A DNA stretch of 63,646 bases. Origin: Roseburia sp. GTDB taxonomy: Bacteria > Bacillota > Clostridia > Lachnospirales > Lachnospiraceae. The stretch lies in the NCBI GenBank assembly GCA_023664725.1, contig JAMPFA010000001.1, forward strand, positions 115,705-179,350, in the 5' to 3' direction. The notes below the pieces were generated by a model. It saw nothing but the letters and a program-made list of their open reading frames with translations. It did not search any database and had not been told where the DNA came from. This document shows, one piece after another, positions 1-7,715 of this stretch. The translations under genes were made by a program, and so were the position numbers. Within the stretch, counting starts at the first letter, position 1. Each line of letters begins with the position of its first letter.

Positions 1-2
1 AC

Positions 3-65
3 CGGTTACAGGACACTATGATTGATGAGTTCCTTGATCTGACAGAAGAGAAAGAAGACGAATAG
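3..65 (+). pseudogene. 3' tail of a gene paralogous to 1509..2171
   Basis: The first 65 bases read in frame as the last 20 residues and stop codon of a protein almost identical to the C-terminus of the gene at 1509-2171 (LQDTMIDEFLDLTEEKED, then E instead of K before the stop). The gene starts outside the window, so it may be intact or partial. It is the first of three copies or remnants of this family in 2.2 kb, which points to tandem duplication. Confidence 0.75.
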
Positions 66-80
66 AATATGTTTTGCCTC

Positions 81-121
81 ATTGGGTATTTCCGATAGAA
101 GTAATTTATGGAATACCCAAT
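81..121. repeat. 10-bp perfect inverted repeat
   Basis: ATTGGGTATT (81-90) and AATACCCAAT (112-121) can form a hairpin 16 bp after the stop of the leftmost gene. There is no U-tract after it, so it may be a weak terminator or 3' stabiliser rather than a standard Rho-independent terminator. Confidence 0.45.
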
Positions 122-165
122 AATTCAAGAGGAAGATATATGCCTTTATGATGTGGAGGAACAAA

Positions 166-234
166 ATGAAAGTTAATAGTGCAAATTCTTATTTTGTTGG
201 GGCAGGTTTGGACGATTGGCGCAAGATGCGCTAA
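166..234 (+). CDS. 22-residue small ORF with strong ribosome binding site
   Basis: ATG at 166 is preceded by GGAGG (155-159) at ideal spacing. The frame encodes MKVNSANSYFVGAGLDDWRK plus two residues, stopping at 232-234, 32 bp before the next gene. It could be a leader peptide, a true small protein, or the surviving 5' end of a deleted gene in this decayed neighbourhood. I do not recognise it. The good ribosome site is the main support. Confidence 0.35.
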   Translation: MKVNSANSYFVGAGLDDWRKMR

Positions 235-266
235 AAATGTTCATTTTATTCATAAGGAGGCAGAAT

Positions 267-1103
267 ATGGGAATTAGCGGAGTTGGGAGTGTCAGCACAT
301 ATATTTATAACAGCAAGACAGGAAAATTATCTACAAAGGATGGAAGCCAAGACGATTTTGTCGATTATTTCAACGGTGATTTGAAAGAAAATTTTCCGGA
401 TACGCTGAACGGCTTTGATGCAAACCGTAAAGGAGATATAGAAGCGATGCTGATGATGTCTCAGTCGGGAATGACAAAAAATATTTTTAGCGGAAGCGAT
501 AATGATGAGTATGAAATCACTAGCGAAATTATAGATGCGACTACTTCATATTTTTCTGTAGACGGAAGAAAGGTTTTTACTGCGCACCATGCGGTATATT
601 ATACGGATGATGAAATCAAAACTTTTGGTACAATTATGCAACCCTATAAAACATATCAGTCTAAAGGATACGATTCTCGGGATAACAGCATTAATATTGC
701 GGTAGGTGACAAAATAGACCTTGGAAACGGTTATAAATTCATTGTAAAAAAGGATCATATTTATGTGGAAGGATATGAAAAAGGCAGCGAGGCGAACAAT
801 AAAAAGGCAGAGCATCTTGCATGGGGATTGAATGCATTGATTCATTTTGCGGATCAGCAGTGGTTTTCAGCTATGATTGATGCGGATAAAGCAAGCACGT
901 CTATGGTATTAGAGCTTTTACGTCAACTGGGAGTGGATACAAATAAGGAATTTGTGATCAATGGCACAAAATGTGAAGTGCGATATGGAAAAATAATGGA
1001 AGTCGGGAATAAGGTCGGAGTACCCAACACGATTCATCAGGCGGCGGTTAAACGATATGAGGAAACGCTTTATAAACCTTTGACACAATGGAATAAAAAT
1101 TAG
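267..1103 (+). CDS. Hypothetical protein, 278 aa
   Basis: The start at ATG 267 was chosen because AAGGAGG (254-260) sits just upstream; an in-frame extension to 216 lacks such a site. The product opens MGISGVGSVSTYIYNSKTGK, is soluble and polar, and shows no signal peptide or membrane segment. The middle is rich in Asp, Lys and Tyr; the C-terminal third looks helical (LVLELLRQLG-like segment, then a basic tail). I do not recognise the family. It lies among duplicated genes of another unknown family (1509-2171) and may belong to the same lineage-specific accessory set. No function is assigned. Confidence 0.7.
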   Translation: MGISGVGSVSTYIYNSKTGKLSTKDGSQDDFVDYFNGDLKENFPDTLNGFDANRKGDIEAMLMMSQSGMTKNIFSGSDNDEYEITSEIIDATTSYFSVDGRKVFTAHHAVYYTDDEIKTFGTIMQPYKTYQSKGYDSRDNSINIAVGDKIDLGNGYKFIVKKDHIYVEGYEKGSEANNKKAEHLAWGLNALIHFADQQWFSAMIDADKASTSMVLELLRQLGVDTNKEFVINGTKCEVRYGKIMEVGNKVGVPNTIHQAAVKRYEETLYKPLTQWNKN

Positions 1104-1174
1104 ACTTTCGGAAAACCAGCAATAGTAAAAACTGAAATACCTCATACGCAGAAATACCACAATATTTAGTGATA

Positions 1175-1269
1175 GGAGTCTGTGCCATCTGATCCCATTA
1201 GCATACTACAAAATTTGGCGGTGTGGGGCATTGCAGTATCAACCTGGATATTTCAGTTATCCGTAAAGA
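1175..1269 (+). pseudogene. Internally deleted remnant of the 1509..2171 family
   Basis: Bases 1175-1206 match the segment of the intact gene that encodes ESVPSDPVAYY. Without a break, bases from about 1208 to 1269 then match the segment encoding NFGGVGHCSINLDISIIRK. About 115 bp between these parts in the intact gene are missing, and the surroundings do not encode the rest. The joint falls in a short shared ACAAA-like string, as expected for slippage or short-homology deletion. This explains part of the 405-bp gene-free gap 1104-1508, which otherwise holds only the terminator at 1408-1460. Confidence 0.8.
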
Positions 1270-1407
1270 GCATACCAATCATTATTTGTACATATGCAGA
1301 AAATTCTATTAATTGAATAGTCGATATATGCTGTGGAACTAAAACGAAGAACAGATATTCCGATATATGTATTGAGGATGTTTGTCATGAAATGATGAAA
1401 ATGTTAC

Positions 1408-1460
1408 AGAAAGCCACGGAGGGCAAGAAACATAATTGTGCTCTGTGGCTTTCTTATTTT
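1408..1460 (+). terminator. Rho-independent terminator-like hairpin
   Basis: AGAAAGCCACGGAG (1408-1421) pairs perfectly with CTCTGTGGCTTTCT (1441-1454), allowing one G-U pair, and a T-rich run follows (TATTTT). It closes whatever transcript crosses the remnant region and isolates the gene at 1509. Confidence 0.7.
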
Positions 1461-1508
1461 ATGGCACATTGAGGAATTGATAGATGAAGTTTGAGAAGGA
1501 GGAAGAAA

Positions 1509-2171
1509 ATGGAAGTAGGAAAATTAAACACCACTGTAGATTACAGTATTTTTGGAAAAAAAGCAGACAAAAACCTGTCAGTCTTTTCTGCGAAAACGGA
1601 AACCCAGGAAGAGTCCGTGCCATCTGATCCAGTGGCATATTACAAGAAATTGTGCCAGCAGTTCCCCAATATATCATTTCGTTTAGTTGATGAAGAGACA
1701 TCGGCAAAAAATCCCGGTAAGGTTTGTCTGGGCTATAACGGGAGCATGAACCAGGTAGGAACAAATTTTGGCGGCGTGGGACATTGCAGTATCAACCTGG
1801 ATATTTCCATTATCCGAAAAATGCAAAAAGACCCGGAATATGAATATGGCATGATATCCAGAATTAAACAGACGGAGAATATGTACCCCTCTATTGAGAG
1901 TGATACAAGGTCACAGGGTATGATGTATACCCAGGTAACTTTTTTTGAGAAGGATGGAATGGTGTCACACCACATTACAATGTCTCATCAGCAGCCCTCC
2001 ACGGAAGAGCAGATCCGCCGTATGTGGGGAGCAGGAGAAATCCTTGGAGGAAGCGGCCTGTCTTTTGGAAGAGTTGATACCCAGGAAATAGTGAAGAGAA
2101 TTTATGACCGTTTGCAGGACACTATGATTGATGAATTCCTTGATCTGACAGAAGAGAAAGAAGACAAATAG
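1509..2171 (+). CDS. Hypothetical protein, 220 aa, tandem-duplicated family
   Basis: ATG 1509 follows AGGAGGAAG at ideal distance; the upstream in-frame codon at 1491 is less likely. The product (MEVGKLNTTVDYSIFGKKAD...) has no signal peptide or membrane segment. A central Gly-rich stretch, NFGGVGHCSINLDISIIRKM, is also the part kept in the remnant at 1175-1269, suggesting a conserved core. Later segments include a strand-rich region (YTQVTFFEKDGMVSHHITMS) and an acidic tail. I do not recognise a catalytic motif. Because a tail copy and a gutted copy lie upstream, this appears to be the intact survivor of a local expansion. Function unknown. Confidence 0.75.
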   Translation: MEVGKLNTTVDYSIFGKKADKNLSVFSAKTETQEESVPSDPVAYYKKLCQQFPNISFRLVDEETSAKNPGKVCLGYNGSMNQVGTNFGGVGHCSINLDISIIRKMQKDPEYEYGMISRIKQTENMYPSIESDTRSQGMMYTQVTFFEKDGMVSHHITMSHQQPSTEEQIRRMWGAGEILGGSGLSFGRVDTQEIVKRIYDRLQDTMIDEFLDLTEEKEDK

Positions 2172-2305
2172 AATAAAGTAAAAAAATATCCTCCGACGAG
2201 GAAATACCGCCACCGCCCGTCAAAATTGACAAAACGCAACTGAAAAGTGGCAGATAAAAGGGTGAAAAAAGTCTATAATGATGGAAAAACGGTGGAGGTA
2301 CGTAT

Positions 2306-4213
2306 ATGAGAAGATTAACATTTTTCTTAAAGTTTTACAAGACCCAGAAAATGAGGTTTCTGACATTGGTTCTGATCTTTGCCTTTGCGGGGGCAATCAT
2401 TTCCTGTTCCCTATTGGTATATCGGAACAATGATGTCTATGCTATGGTGCGGCTGGAGGAATTGAGTGAGGAGAATGCACTGGTGGAAGGGAATATCCAA
2501 ACGGCAGAGGATATGTTTGACCTGATGGAACGGGTGATGACGGTCTTTGCCTTTGGGAGCGTTCTGATTGCAGTCTGGGGCTGTACCAGCATCCTGTTTT
2601 TCCAGAACATTTCCATGCAGAAAAGCCACGCCATGCTTAGGATATTCGGAATGCAGAAAAAGGACATTTTTATCCGAGCCTGGATGGAAGGAGCCGCCTT
2701 TGGACTGTTTGGCAGCATTTTTGGAGTTGCCGGGGGATACGGCCTGTTTGTCCATCTGTCCCGCAAGCTGAGTGGTACGGAAGGGCTGATTCCCATGTTT
2801 TCTGTAGAATTGCTGCTTGTGTTATGCGCTGTAATGCTTGTCCTTACATTGATTGCCTTTTTTGGAAGCTTTATTTCCGGGCTTTTTATTTATGAGAGTT
2901 CTATTGTGACCATGCTCTACGGCAGGGAAGCGGGAAAGAGGAAAAGGACGTATCCCTTTTACGGGATATTAGAATTTGCCCTTTTGTATGCTTTGATGAC
3001 GGCGCTGTTTTTTAGAAACTGGGCATATGTAAATTGGATGCTTGTGATCTGCGGCGTGACGCTTTTGCTGTTGTCTGCGGCGTTTTATATGGTGTTTTGG
3101 TGGATGCGCAGGCAGCGGAATAAAGGAAAAAAACGTTTGGAGAAAGTTTCCGGGATAAGCTGGCGGTTTCTTTACGCCAGAAGCAGACGGGATGCCATTT
3201 TGGCGGCTACGGTGTCTGTGGGGGCGATCATTATCTGTATTGCCTTAAATATCCTGTTTGATTTTAGCGGAGTTTTAAGAGGAGCCTTCAGCAAAAACGG
3301 GGGGTATACCACTGTTGTGACCATTCCTGGCATAGAAGGAGGCGGGAAGGTTGGGGAAATTCTGGATCAAAACGGATATCTCTACTCCATGGGGTATTAC
3401 AAATCCACGGGCTATTCTAAGCTGGGGATCCGTATCCCAGAGGATGCAACAGACGGTGTGGATATACTTTTGATGGAAAAACAGACAGACGGTAACAAGA
3501 ATTTTCAGGTGGAGAAAGGCTGTTTTGCGGCAGAGGGTTACAGCATATACCGATGTGACTTGAAAATGAGGGAGGACAGCGATGTTTTTGGAAAGAGATT
3601 GACGTATAACAAGCATATAGATTTGACGGGGACTATGCTGAATTATGGCATTATCATGAACCGTGAGGACTGGGTGCTTGGATTTGACAATACCTGGGAT
3701 ACCATATACCTGATAGATCTTGACCGGGAGGAGGAACAAAATCTTCAGGAGCTCTTGAAAGGGGAGATATGTGAGATAGATACCGCTTCCTCTATTGTGG
3801 ATGAATGGATAAAACTGCTGTCAGATTATTGGAGCGTTGTGGCGGCTACGGGGGTAATGCTGGTGTTGGTGACGGGAACATTTTTCTATTCTATGGTCAG
3901 AAGCGATCTGCTTGCAAGGAAGAAGGAAATGTATTTGTATCAGATATACGGAGCTTCCAGAAAAAAGGCTTTTCAGGTGGTATATCTGGAATATGTTATG
4001 ATTGCCTGGATCTCTTCGTTTTGCGTACTCTTTGTCTGTGCGATGATTGGGGGAACCCTCTATAAAATAATACTGGCAAGCAATTATCCTTTGAGCGCTC
4101 CGGTTGTGCTGATTACGGTGACGGCGGTGACGCTGTTTGTGCTGGCATGCTGTTACGCTGCGCAGTGGATGAACTTTAAGGGCGAGAAGTTAGAGATTAT
4201 CCGGGATGAGTGA
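2306..4213 (+). CDS. FtsX-like ABC transporter permease, 635 aa
   Basis: Integral membrane protein with the layout of BceB/MacB-type permeases: one N-terminal membrane segment (about residues 20-38), three segments with an FtsX core (about 75-205), a further pair (about 225-265), one helix (about 300-320), a large extracellular domain (about 330-500), and three C-terminal segments ending near the stop. Such permeases work with an ATPase in lipid, lipoprotein or antimicrobial-peptide export or sensing. No ATPase and no two-component system is adjacent, which is unusual for the BceAB type. The start has GGTGGAGG upstream. Its stop codon overlaps the ATG of a short ORF (TGATG at 4211-4215), and a decayed paralogue follows. 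Confidence 0.85.
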   Translation: MRRLTFFLKFYKTQKMRFLTLVLIFAFAGAIISCSLLVYRNNDVYAMVRLEELSEENALVEGNIQTAEDMFDLMERVMTVFAFGSVLIAVWGCTSILFFQNISMQKSHAMLRIFGMQKKDIFIRAWMEGAAFGLFGSIFGVAGGYGLFVHLSRKLSGTEGLIPMFSVELLLVLCAVMLVLTLIAFFGSFISGLFIYESSIVTMLYGREAGKRKRTYPFYGILEFALLYALMTALFFRNWAYVNWMLVICGVTLLLLSAAFYMVFWWMRRQRNKGKKRLEKVSGISWRFLYARSRRDAILAATVSVGAIIICIALNILFDFSGVLRGAFSKNGGYTTVVTIPGIEGGGKVGEILDQNGYLYSMGYYKSTGYSKLGIRIPEDATDGVDILLMEKQTDGNKNFQVEKGCFAAEGYSIYRCDLKMREDSDVFGKRLTYNKHIDLTGTMLNYGIIMNREDWVLGFDNTWDTIYLIDLDREEEQNLQELLKGEICEIDTASSIVDEWIKLLSDYWSVVAATGVMLVLVTGTFFYSMVRSDLLARKKEMYLYQIYGASRKKAFQVVYLEYVMIAWISSFCVLFVCAMIGGTLYKIILASNYPLSAPVVLITVTAVTLFVLACCYAAQWMNFKGEKLEIIRDE

Positions 4214-4350
4214 TGGAAAAATATGCGGAAGGGGAAACCCTTACCAGACAGGAGACAGCATATGTGAAAATTTTTGCCGGAATGACAGAACTGGATATCT
4301 CATGGCCAAAACCCCGTAAAATCAGCTTCGCACGTCAAAAATATATATGA
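4213..4350 (+). CDS. 45-residue ORF at the junction of the broken permease copy
   Basis: ATG 4213 overlaps the stop of the permease gene (TGATG), so translational coupling is possible. The product (MEKYAEGETLTRQETAYVKI...) is basic and soluble and matches nothing I know. Its stop lies inside the point where homology to the second permease copy begins, in another frame. It is best read as junction sequence from a deletion that may by chance encode a peptide. Confidence 0.25.
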   Translation: MEKYAEGETLTRQETAYVKIFAGMTELDISWPKPRKISFARQKYI

Positions 4351-5326
4351 AATGCCTGTGATCACTATGTTGAATGGAAGAAAAGCAGAGAGGGAAAAAA
4401 CATCCTGGCAGCGTTTTGCAGTTCTGGAATTTATTCTGCTGTATGTCCTGGCCTCCCTTCTCTTTTTCAACAGTCAAAGTTATGTCAATATTGTACTTTT
4501 TGTCTGCGGTGTGGTTCTCTCCCTTCTCTCCGGGGTATTCTGCATGATCTTTCAGGGGCAGGCAGGGAAAAGGAAAAGCGGGAAGAAACCTCTGGAGAAA
4601 ATTTCTCACATAAGTTACCGTTTCCTTTGTACCAGAAACAGAAGGGATGCATTTCTGGCGTCAACCATATCGGTGGGAGCCATTATGATCTGCTTTGTCC
4701 TCAATATCGTGTTTAATTTCAGCGGAATCCTCCGTGATGCATACCGGGACAATATGGGGTTTTCCACAGTGGTCTTGAAAATGAACAGTCTGGATGAGGG
4801 CAGGAGGATGGAGAAAATATTGGATGAGAATAGTTATTTTTATACAAAGGCTTATTTAAAGCTGCTTTTAGAAAATGAGAATTGTGATGTGGAAACGGCT
4901 TCCCAGCTGTCGGATGGGTTGGTGGAACTTTTGTCGGATTACCTTAGCGTTGTGGCAGTGTCCGGCGCAATGCTTATTATGGTTACAGGGATATTTTTCT
5001 ACTCCATGGTCAGAAGCGATCTTCTGGCAAGGAAAAAGGAAATGTATCTGTATCAAATGTACGGAGCTTCCAGGAAACAGGCCTTTTGGGTGGTGTACCT
5101 GGAATACCTGATGATTGCCTGGATTTCGTCTTTTAGTGTGGTATTGGTTACCATGGCGTTGGGGGAAATGATATTTTCCGGAATGTTGCACAGGCATTAT
5201 CCCCTCTCTGTCCCGGTGGTTTTGATTACCAGTCTGGTATCCACACTTTTTGTGCTGATGTGCTGTCTGATTGCCCAGTGGATGAATTTTGTGGGGACAA
5301 AGATGGAGGTTATCCGGGATGAATAA
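4343..5326 (+). pseudogene. Truncated, internally deleted FtsX-like permease paralogue
   Basis: The open frame from ATG 4352 (324 aa) is clearly homologous to the permease at 2306-4213. It lacks roughly the first 200 residues, including the first FtsX membrane bundle; homology begins at IYE-x-x-x-x-TML, just upstream of the ATG. A second, in-frame deletion of about 120 residues removes most of the extracellular domain: NSYFYTKAY is followed almost at once by LKLLLENENCDVETAS. The last 140 residues (FFYSMVRSDLLARKKEMYLY region to IRDE) are nearly identical to the neighbour. It may still make a membrane peptide, but a working permease is unlikely. Confidence 0.8.
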
Positions 5327-5378
5327 GAGAAAAATTTTCCTTGCATATTTTGCGTGAATGAGGTATTCTGATTTTATC

Positions 5379-5488
5379 AAAAGACATTCGTCTTTTTATT
5401 ATCTTCATATAAGACATTCTTATATGTAATGCGCAGCGATGCTGCATCCGGCGATTTCGCCAGAAACTCACTACATTCCGCAACGGAA
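5379..5488. repeat. Array of five short perfect hairpins
   Basis: In 110 bp lie AAAAGAC/GTCTTTT (5379-5396), CATATAAG/CTTATATG (5406-5426), GCAGC/GCTGC (5433-5445), GGCGA/TCGCC (5450-5461) and TTCCG/CGGAA (5476-5488), all with loops of 2-5 bases. The first two share the string AAGACATTC across stem and loop. The first resembles a small terminator for the permease transcript. The rest form a structured leader or element end just upstream of the Rpn-type nuclease gene. Confidence 0.55.
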
Positions 5489-5529
5489 AATGTATCATTT
5501 TACTATTTTTTTTGAGGAGGATTTTGCTT

Positions 5530-6561
5530 ATGGATTATGCAGACAAGGAGAAAATTACAGAGACACGAAGATTTCGCAGTTTGAAAGAATTGAATCTTTT
5601 AGATGATTTTCTTTTTCAGGAGATGGTGGCAAGCCCGGAAGTGGGAGAAGAATTTTGCCGGATTTTACTGCGGGTTATTTTCGGAAAAGATATCCGCACA
5701 GTTAAAATAACACCACAGAGAACGGTGCAGGGAATCGACACGAAACAGCATGGGATACGACTGGATGCCTACATAGAAGATGTAACCGGGGAAGAAGTTA
5801 TGGGGGATATGGAAATGCTGGATGCTCAGGTGGCATTAGGACAGGATATTTATGATATTGAGCCAAATAAAGTGCGGGAAAAAGAGCGGCTGCCCAGGAA
5901 AATGCGGTATTATCATGGAATGATCGACACGAAATTGCTAAAAACCAGCGTAAGTTATGAGAAGCTGCCCAATGTCTTTATTATTATGATTCTGCCCTAT
6001 GACCCTTTTGATAAAAAAAGAATGGTTTATACCATAAAAAATCAATGTATGGAGGACAGTACCGTTTCTTATGAAGATGGAGCAATAAAGCTGTTTTTAT
6101 ATACGAAAGGAACAGAGGGAAACCCTAGCCAAAACTTAATTGATATGTTAAAATATATTGAGAAGTCAACAGCAGAAAATATTTTGAACCAGGATATCAA
6201 ACGGGTGGATGAACTGGTCAGTCATATCAAACAGAGTGAGGAGGTTGGCATTAATTATATGAAATCGTGGGAATGGGAAAAATATATCAAGGAGACTGCA
6301 ACAGCAGAGGGTCTGGCAGAGGGACGAGCAAAGGGACGAGAGGAAGGACGAGCAGAAGGACGAGCAGAAGGACGAGCAGAAGGACGTACAGAGGGCTTAG
6401 AAGAGGCAATGGTTAAAGTCATTTTAAATATGCACGAAATGGGCTACACTTCTGAGCAGATCTCCATGGTTACGGAAAAGGCGCTGGAAGAAGTCAAAAC
6501 AGTTATTGAGAAAAATAATACTGCCTTAGGAACAGTTCCTAATGATATTTTCCATAAATAG
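5530..6561 (+). CDS. Rpn-family recombination-promoting nuclease / PD-(D/E)XK transposase-like protein
   Basis: ATG 5530 is preceded by GAGGAGG (5514-5520); an upstream TTG at 5512 overlaps that site and is rejected. The N-terminal 200 residues match the Rpn/YhgA-like PD-(D/E)XK family: LLDDFLFQEMVASPEVGEEF near the start, then GIRLDAYIED and GDMEMLD, which fit the nuclease D and E-x-x positions, and YYHGMID later. The family promotes RecA-independent recombination in E. coli and is often labelled putative transposase. Here the helical C-terminal part carries six copies of a 4-residue repeat (AEGR-like), then HEMGYTSEQISMVT, a small helical module common at the end of these proteins. Length is usual. 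It lies beside decayed genes and hairpin clusters. Confidence 0.8.
   Translation: MDYADKEKITETRRFRSLKELNLLDDFLFQEMVASPEVGEEFCRILLRVIFGKDIRTVKITPQRTVQGIDTKQHGIRLDAYIEDVTGEEVMGDMEMLDAQVALGQDIYDIEPNKVREKERLPRKMRYYHGMIDTKLLKTSVSYEKLPNVFIIMILPYDPFDKKRMVYTIKNQCMEDSTVSYEDGAIKLFLYTKGTEGNPSQNLIDMLKYIEKSTAENILNQDIKRVDELVSHIKQSEEVGINYMKSWEWEKYIKETATAEGLAEGRAKGREEGRAEGRAEGRAEGRTEGLEEAMVKVILNMHEMGYTSEQISMVTEKALEEVKTVIEKNNTALGTVPNDIFHK
6316..6387 (+). repeat. Six 12-bp in-frame tandem repeats
   Basis: Units of consensus GCAGAAGGACGA start at 6316, 6328, 6340, 6352, 6364 and 6376. They encode the AEGR repeats of the Rpn-type protein. The last units are identical, so copy number probably changes by slippage without breaking the frame. 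Confidence 0.85.
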
Positions 6562-6571
6562 GTTGCCAAAA

Positions 6572-6626
6572 TTTAGATTTCCCTTTATAATTTTTAGAGA
6601 TAGTTAAACTAATTTAAAAATCTAAA
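6572..6626. promoter_or_regulatory. Inverted repeats upstream of the GH43 gene
   Basis: TTTAGATTT (6572-6580) and AAATCTAAA (6618-6626) are perfect inverted arms, and between them TAGTT-A-AACTA (6601-6611) is an 11-bp palindrome. These TTTAG/CTAAA strings resemble the palindrome AACTAAA-N4-TTTAGTT before the arabino-oligosaccharide binding protein at 41741-41758. This suggests, but does not prove, an operator for the same regulator. It sits 23 bp before the GH43 start. Confidence 0.45.
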
Positions 6627-6649
6627 AATATGAAAAGCGAGAAGGTATT

Positions 6650-7600
6650 ATGGACAAAACATTAAAGTACAATGAACCCTGGATCTTACAGCGGGCAGAC
6701 CCTTATGTATATCGTCACACAGACGGATGGTATTATTTCACCGCATCTATTCCGGCCTATGACAGGATTGCACTGCGCCGGGCAAAATCTCTGGCGGAAC
6801 TGCCGGAGGCAGAGGAGATCACCATCTGGACCAAACATGAGAGCGGCCCCATGAGCGAGCATATCTGGGCGCCGGAACTTCATTATCTTATGGGAAAATG
6901 GTATATCTACTATGCAGGAGGGGAAAAGGATGACGTATGGAATATCCGTCCCTATGTGCTGGAATGTCAGGGAGAAGACCCCATGAAAGATGCCTGGGTA
7001 GAAAAAGGAAAAATGCAGAGAGCAGATGAAGACGTGTTTTCTTTTGAGGCATTTTCTCTGGATGCAACCGTGTTTGAGGACAATGGCAAACTTTTTTATG
7101 TATGGGCGGAAAAAGTAGGAGTTGGCAAGCAGATTTCAAACCTGTATATTGCTGAGATGGAAAGCCCCTATAAGCTAAAGACCGTTCAGGTGCTTTTGAC
7201 CACGCCAGATTATGACTGGGAGCGTGTTGGCTTCTGGGTAAACGAAGGTCCAGGAGTGATCAAGAGGGGAAATAAGATTTATCTCACCTACTCTGCCAGC
7301 GAGACAGGGATAGACTACTGTGTGGGAATGTTGACGACAGAGAGTGGAAGAGATCTGTTAGACCCTCTTTCCTGGAAAAAAGAGCGCTATCCGGTGCTTA
7401 AGACAAATGTTGAAAAAGGGGTTTACGGCCCCGGGCACAACTCCTTCACAGTGGATGAAGAGGGCAACGATATCATGGTATATCATGCCAGAACAGAAGA
7501 AAAAATCGTGGGAGATCCTCTGTACAATCCCAATCGCCATGCGCATTTGATGAAGATCCGCTGGGACGAAGAGGACAGACCTGTATTTTCATATGATTAA
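6650..7600 (+). CDS. Glycoside hydrolase family 43 (arabinofuranosidase/xylosidase type), cytoplasmic
   Basis: A 316-residue five-bladed propeller hydrolase without signal peptide, so probably acting on imported oligosaccharides. The three GH43 acids are visible: Asp17 in RADPYV (base), Asp138 in FSLDAT (pKa modulator) and Glu199 in VNEGPG (acid). HIWAPELHY (about 71-79) and YGPGHNSF (about 263) are further family motifs. Known activities in such short single-domain members include exo-alpha-1,5-L-arabinofuranosidase and beta-xylosidase; the sequence does not decide between them. GH27 and GH127 genes follow, so arabinan or arabinogalactan side chains are the likely target. A terminator follows at 7634. 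AAGGT-type ribosome site before ATG 6650. Confidence 0.88.
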   Translation: MDKTLKYNEPWILQRADPYVYRHTDGWYYFTASIPAYDRIALRRAKSLAELPEAEEITIWTKHESGPMSEHIWAPELHYLMGKWYIYYAGGEKDDVWNIRPYVLECQGEDPMKDAWVEKGKMQRADEDVFSFEAFSLDATVFEDNGKLFYVWAEKVGVGKQISNLYIAEMESPYKLKTVQVLLTTPDYDWERVGFWVNEGPGVIKRGNKIYLTYSASETGIDYCVGMLTTESGRDLLDPLSWKKERYPVLKTNVEKGVYGPGHNSFTVDEEGNDIMVYHARTEEKIVGDPLYNPNRHAHLMKIRWDEEDRPVFSYD

Positions 7601-7633
7601 TATGTGGTGTCAGTCCAGCCGCTGACAAAACGT

Positions 7634-7678
7634 CAGCCTCATCTACTTTTCACAAAAGAGATGGGGCTGTTGTTTTTA
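7634..7678 (+). terminator. Terminator after GH43, in the convergent GH43/GH27 gap
   Basis: CAGCCTCATCT (7634-7644) pairs with AGATGGGGCTG (7659-7669), with further CTTTT/AAAAG pairing inside, followed by TTGTTTTT. It ends the GH43 transcript before the convergent GH27 gene. Confidence 0.8.
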
Positions 7679-7715
7679 TACGCCCAAGTGAGGGATTCTC
7701 CCCTGCTCGATTAAC

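Noticed and set aside
2228-2280. TTGACA at about 2227 as the -35 of the permease gene
   Set aside because: The nearest TATAAT lies about 41 bp downstream, far beyond a 16-18-bp spacer, so the two do not form one promoter.
5358-5429. 23-codon ORF over the first two hairpins
   Set aside because: No ribosome site, and its codons come from the hairpin sequences.
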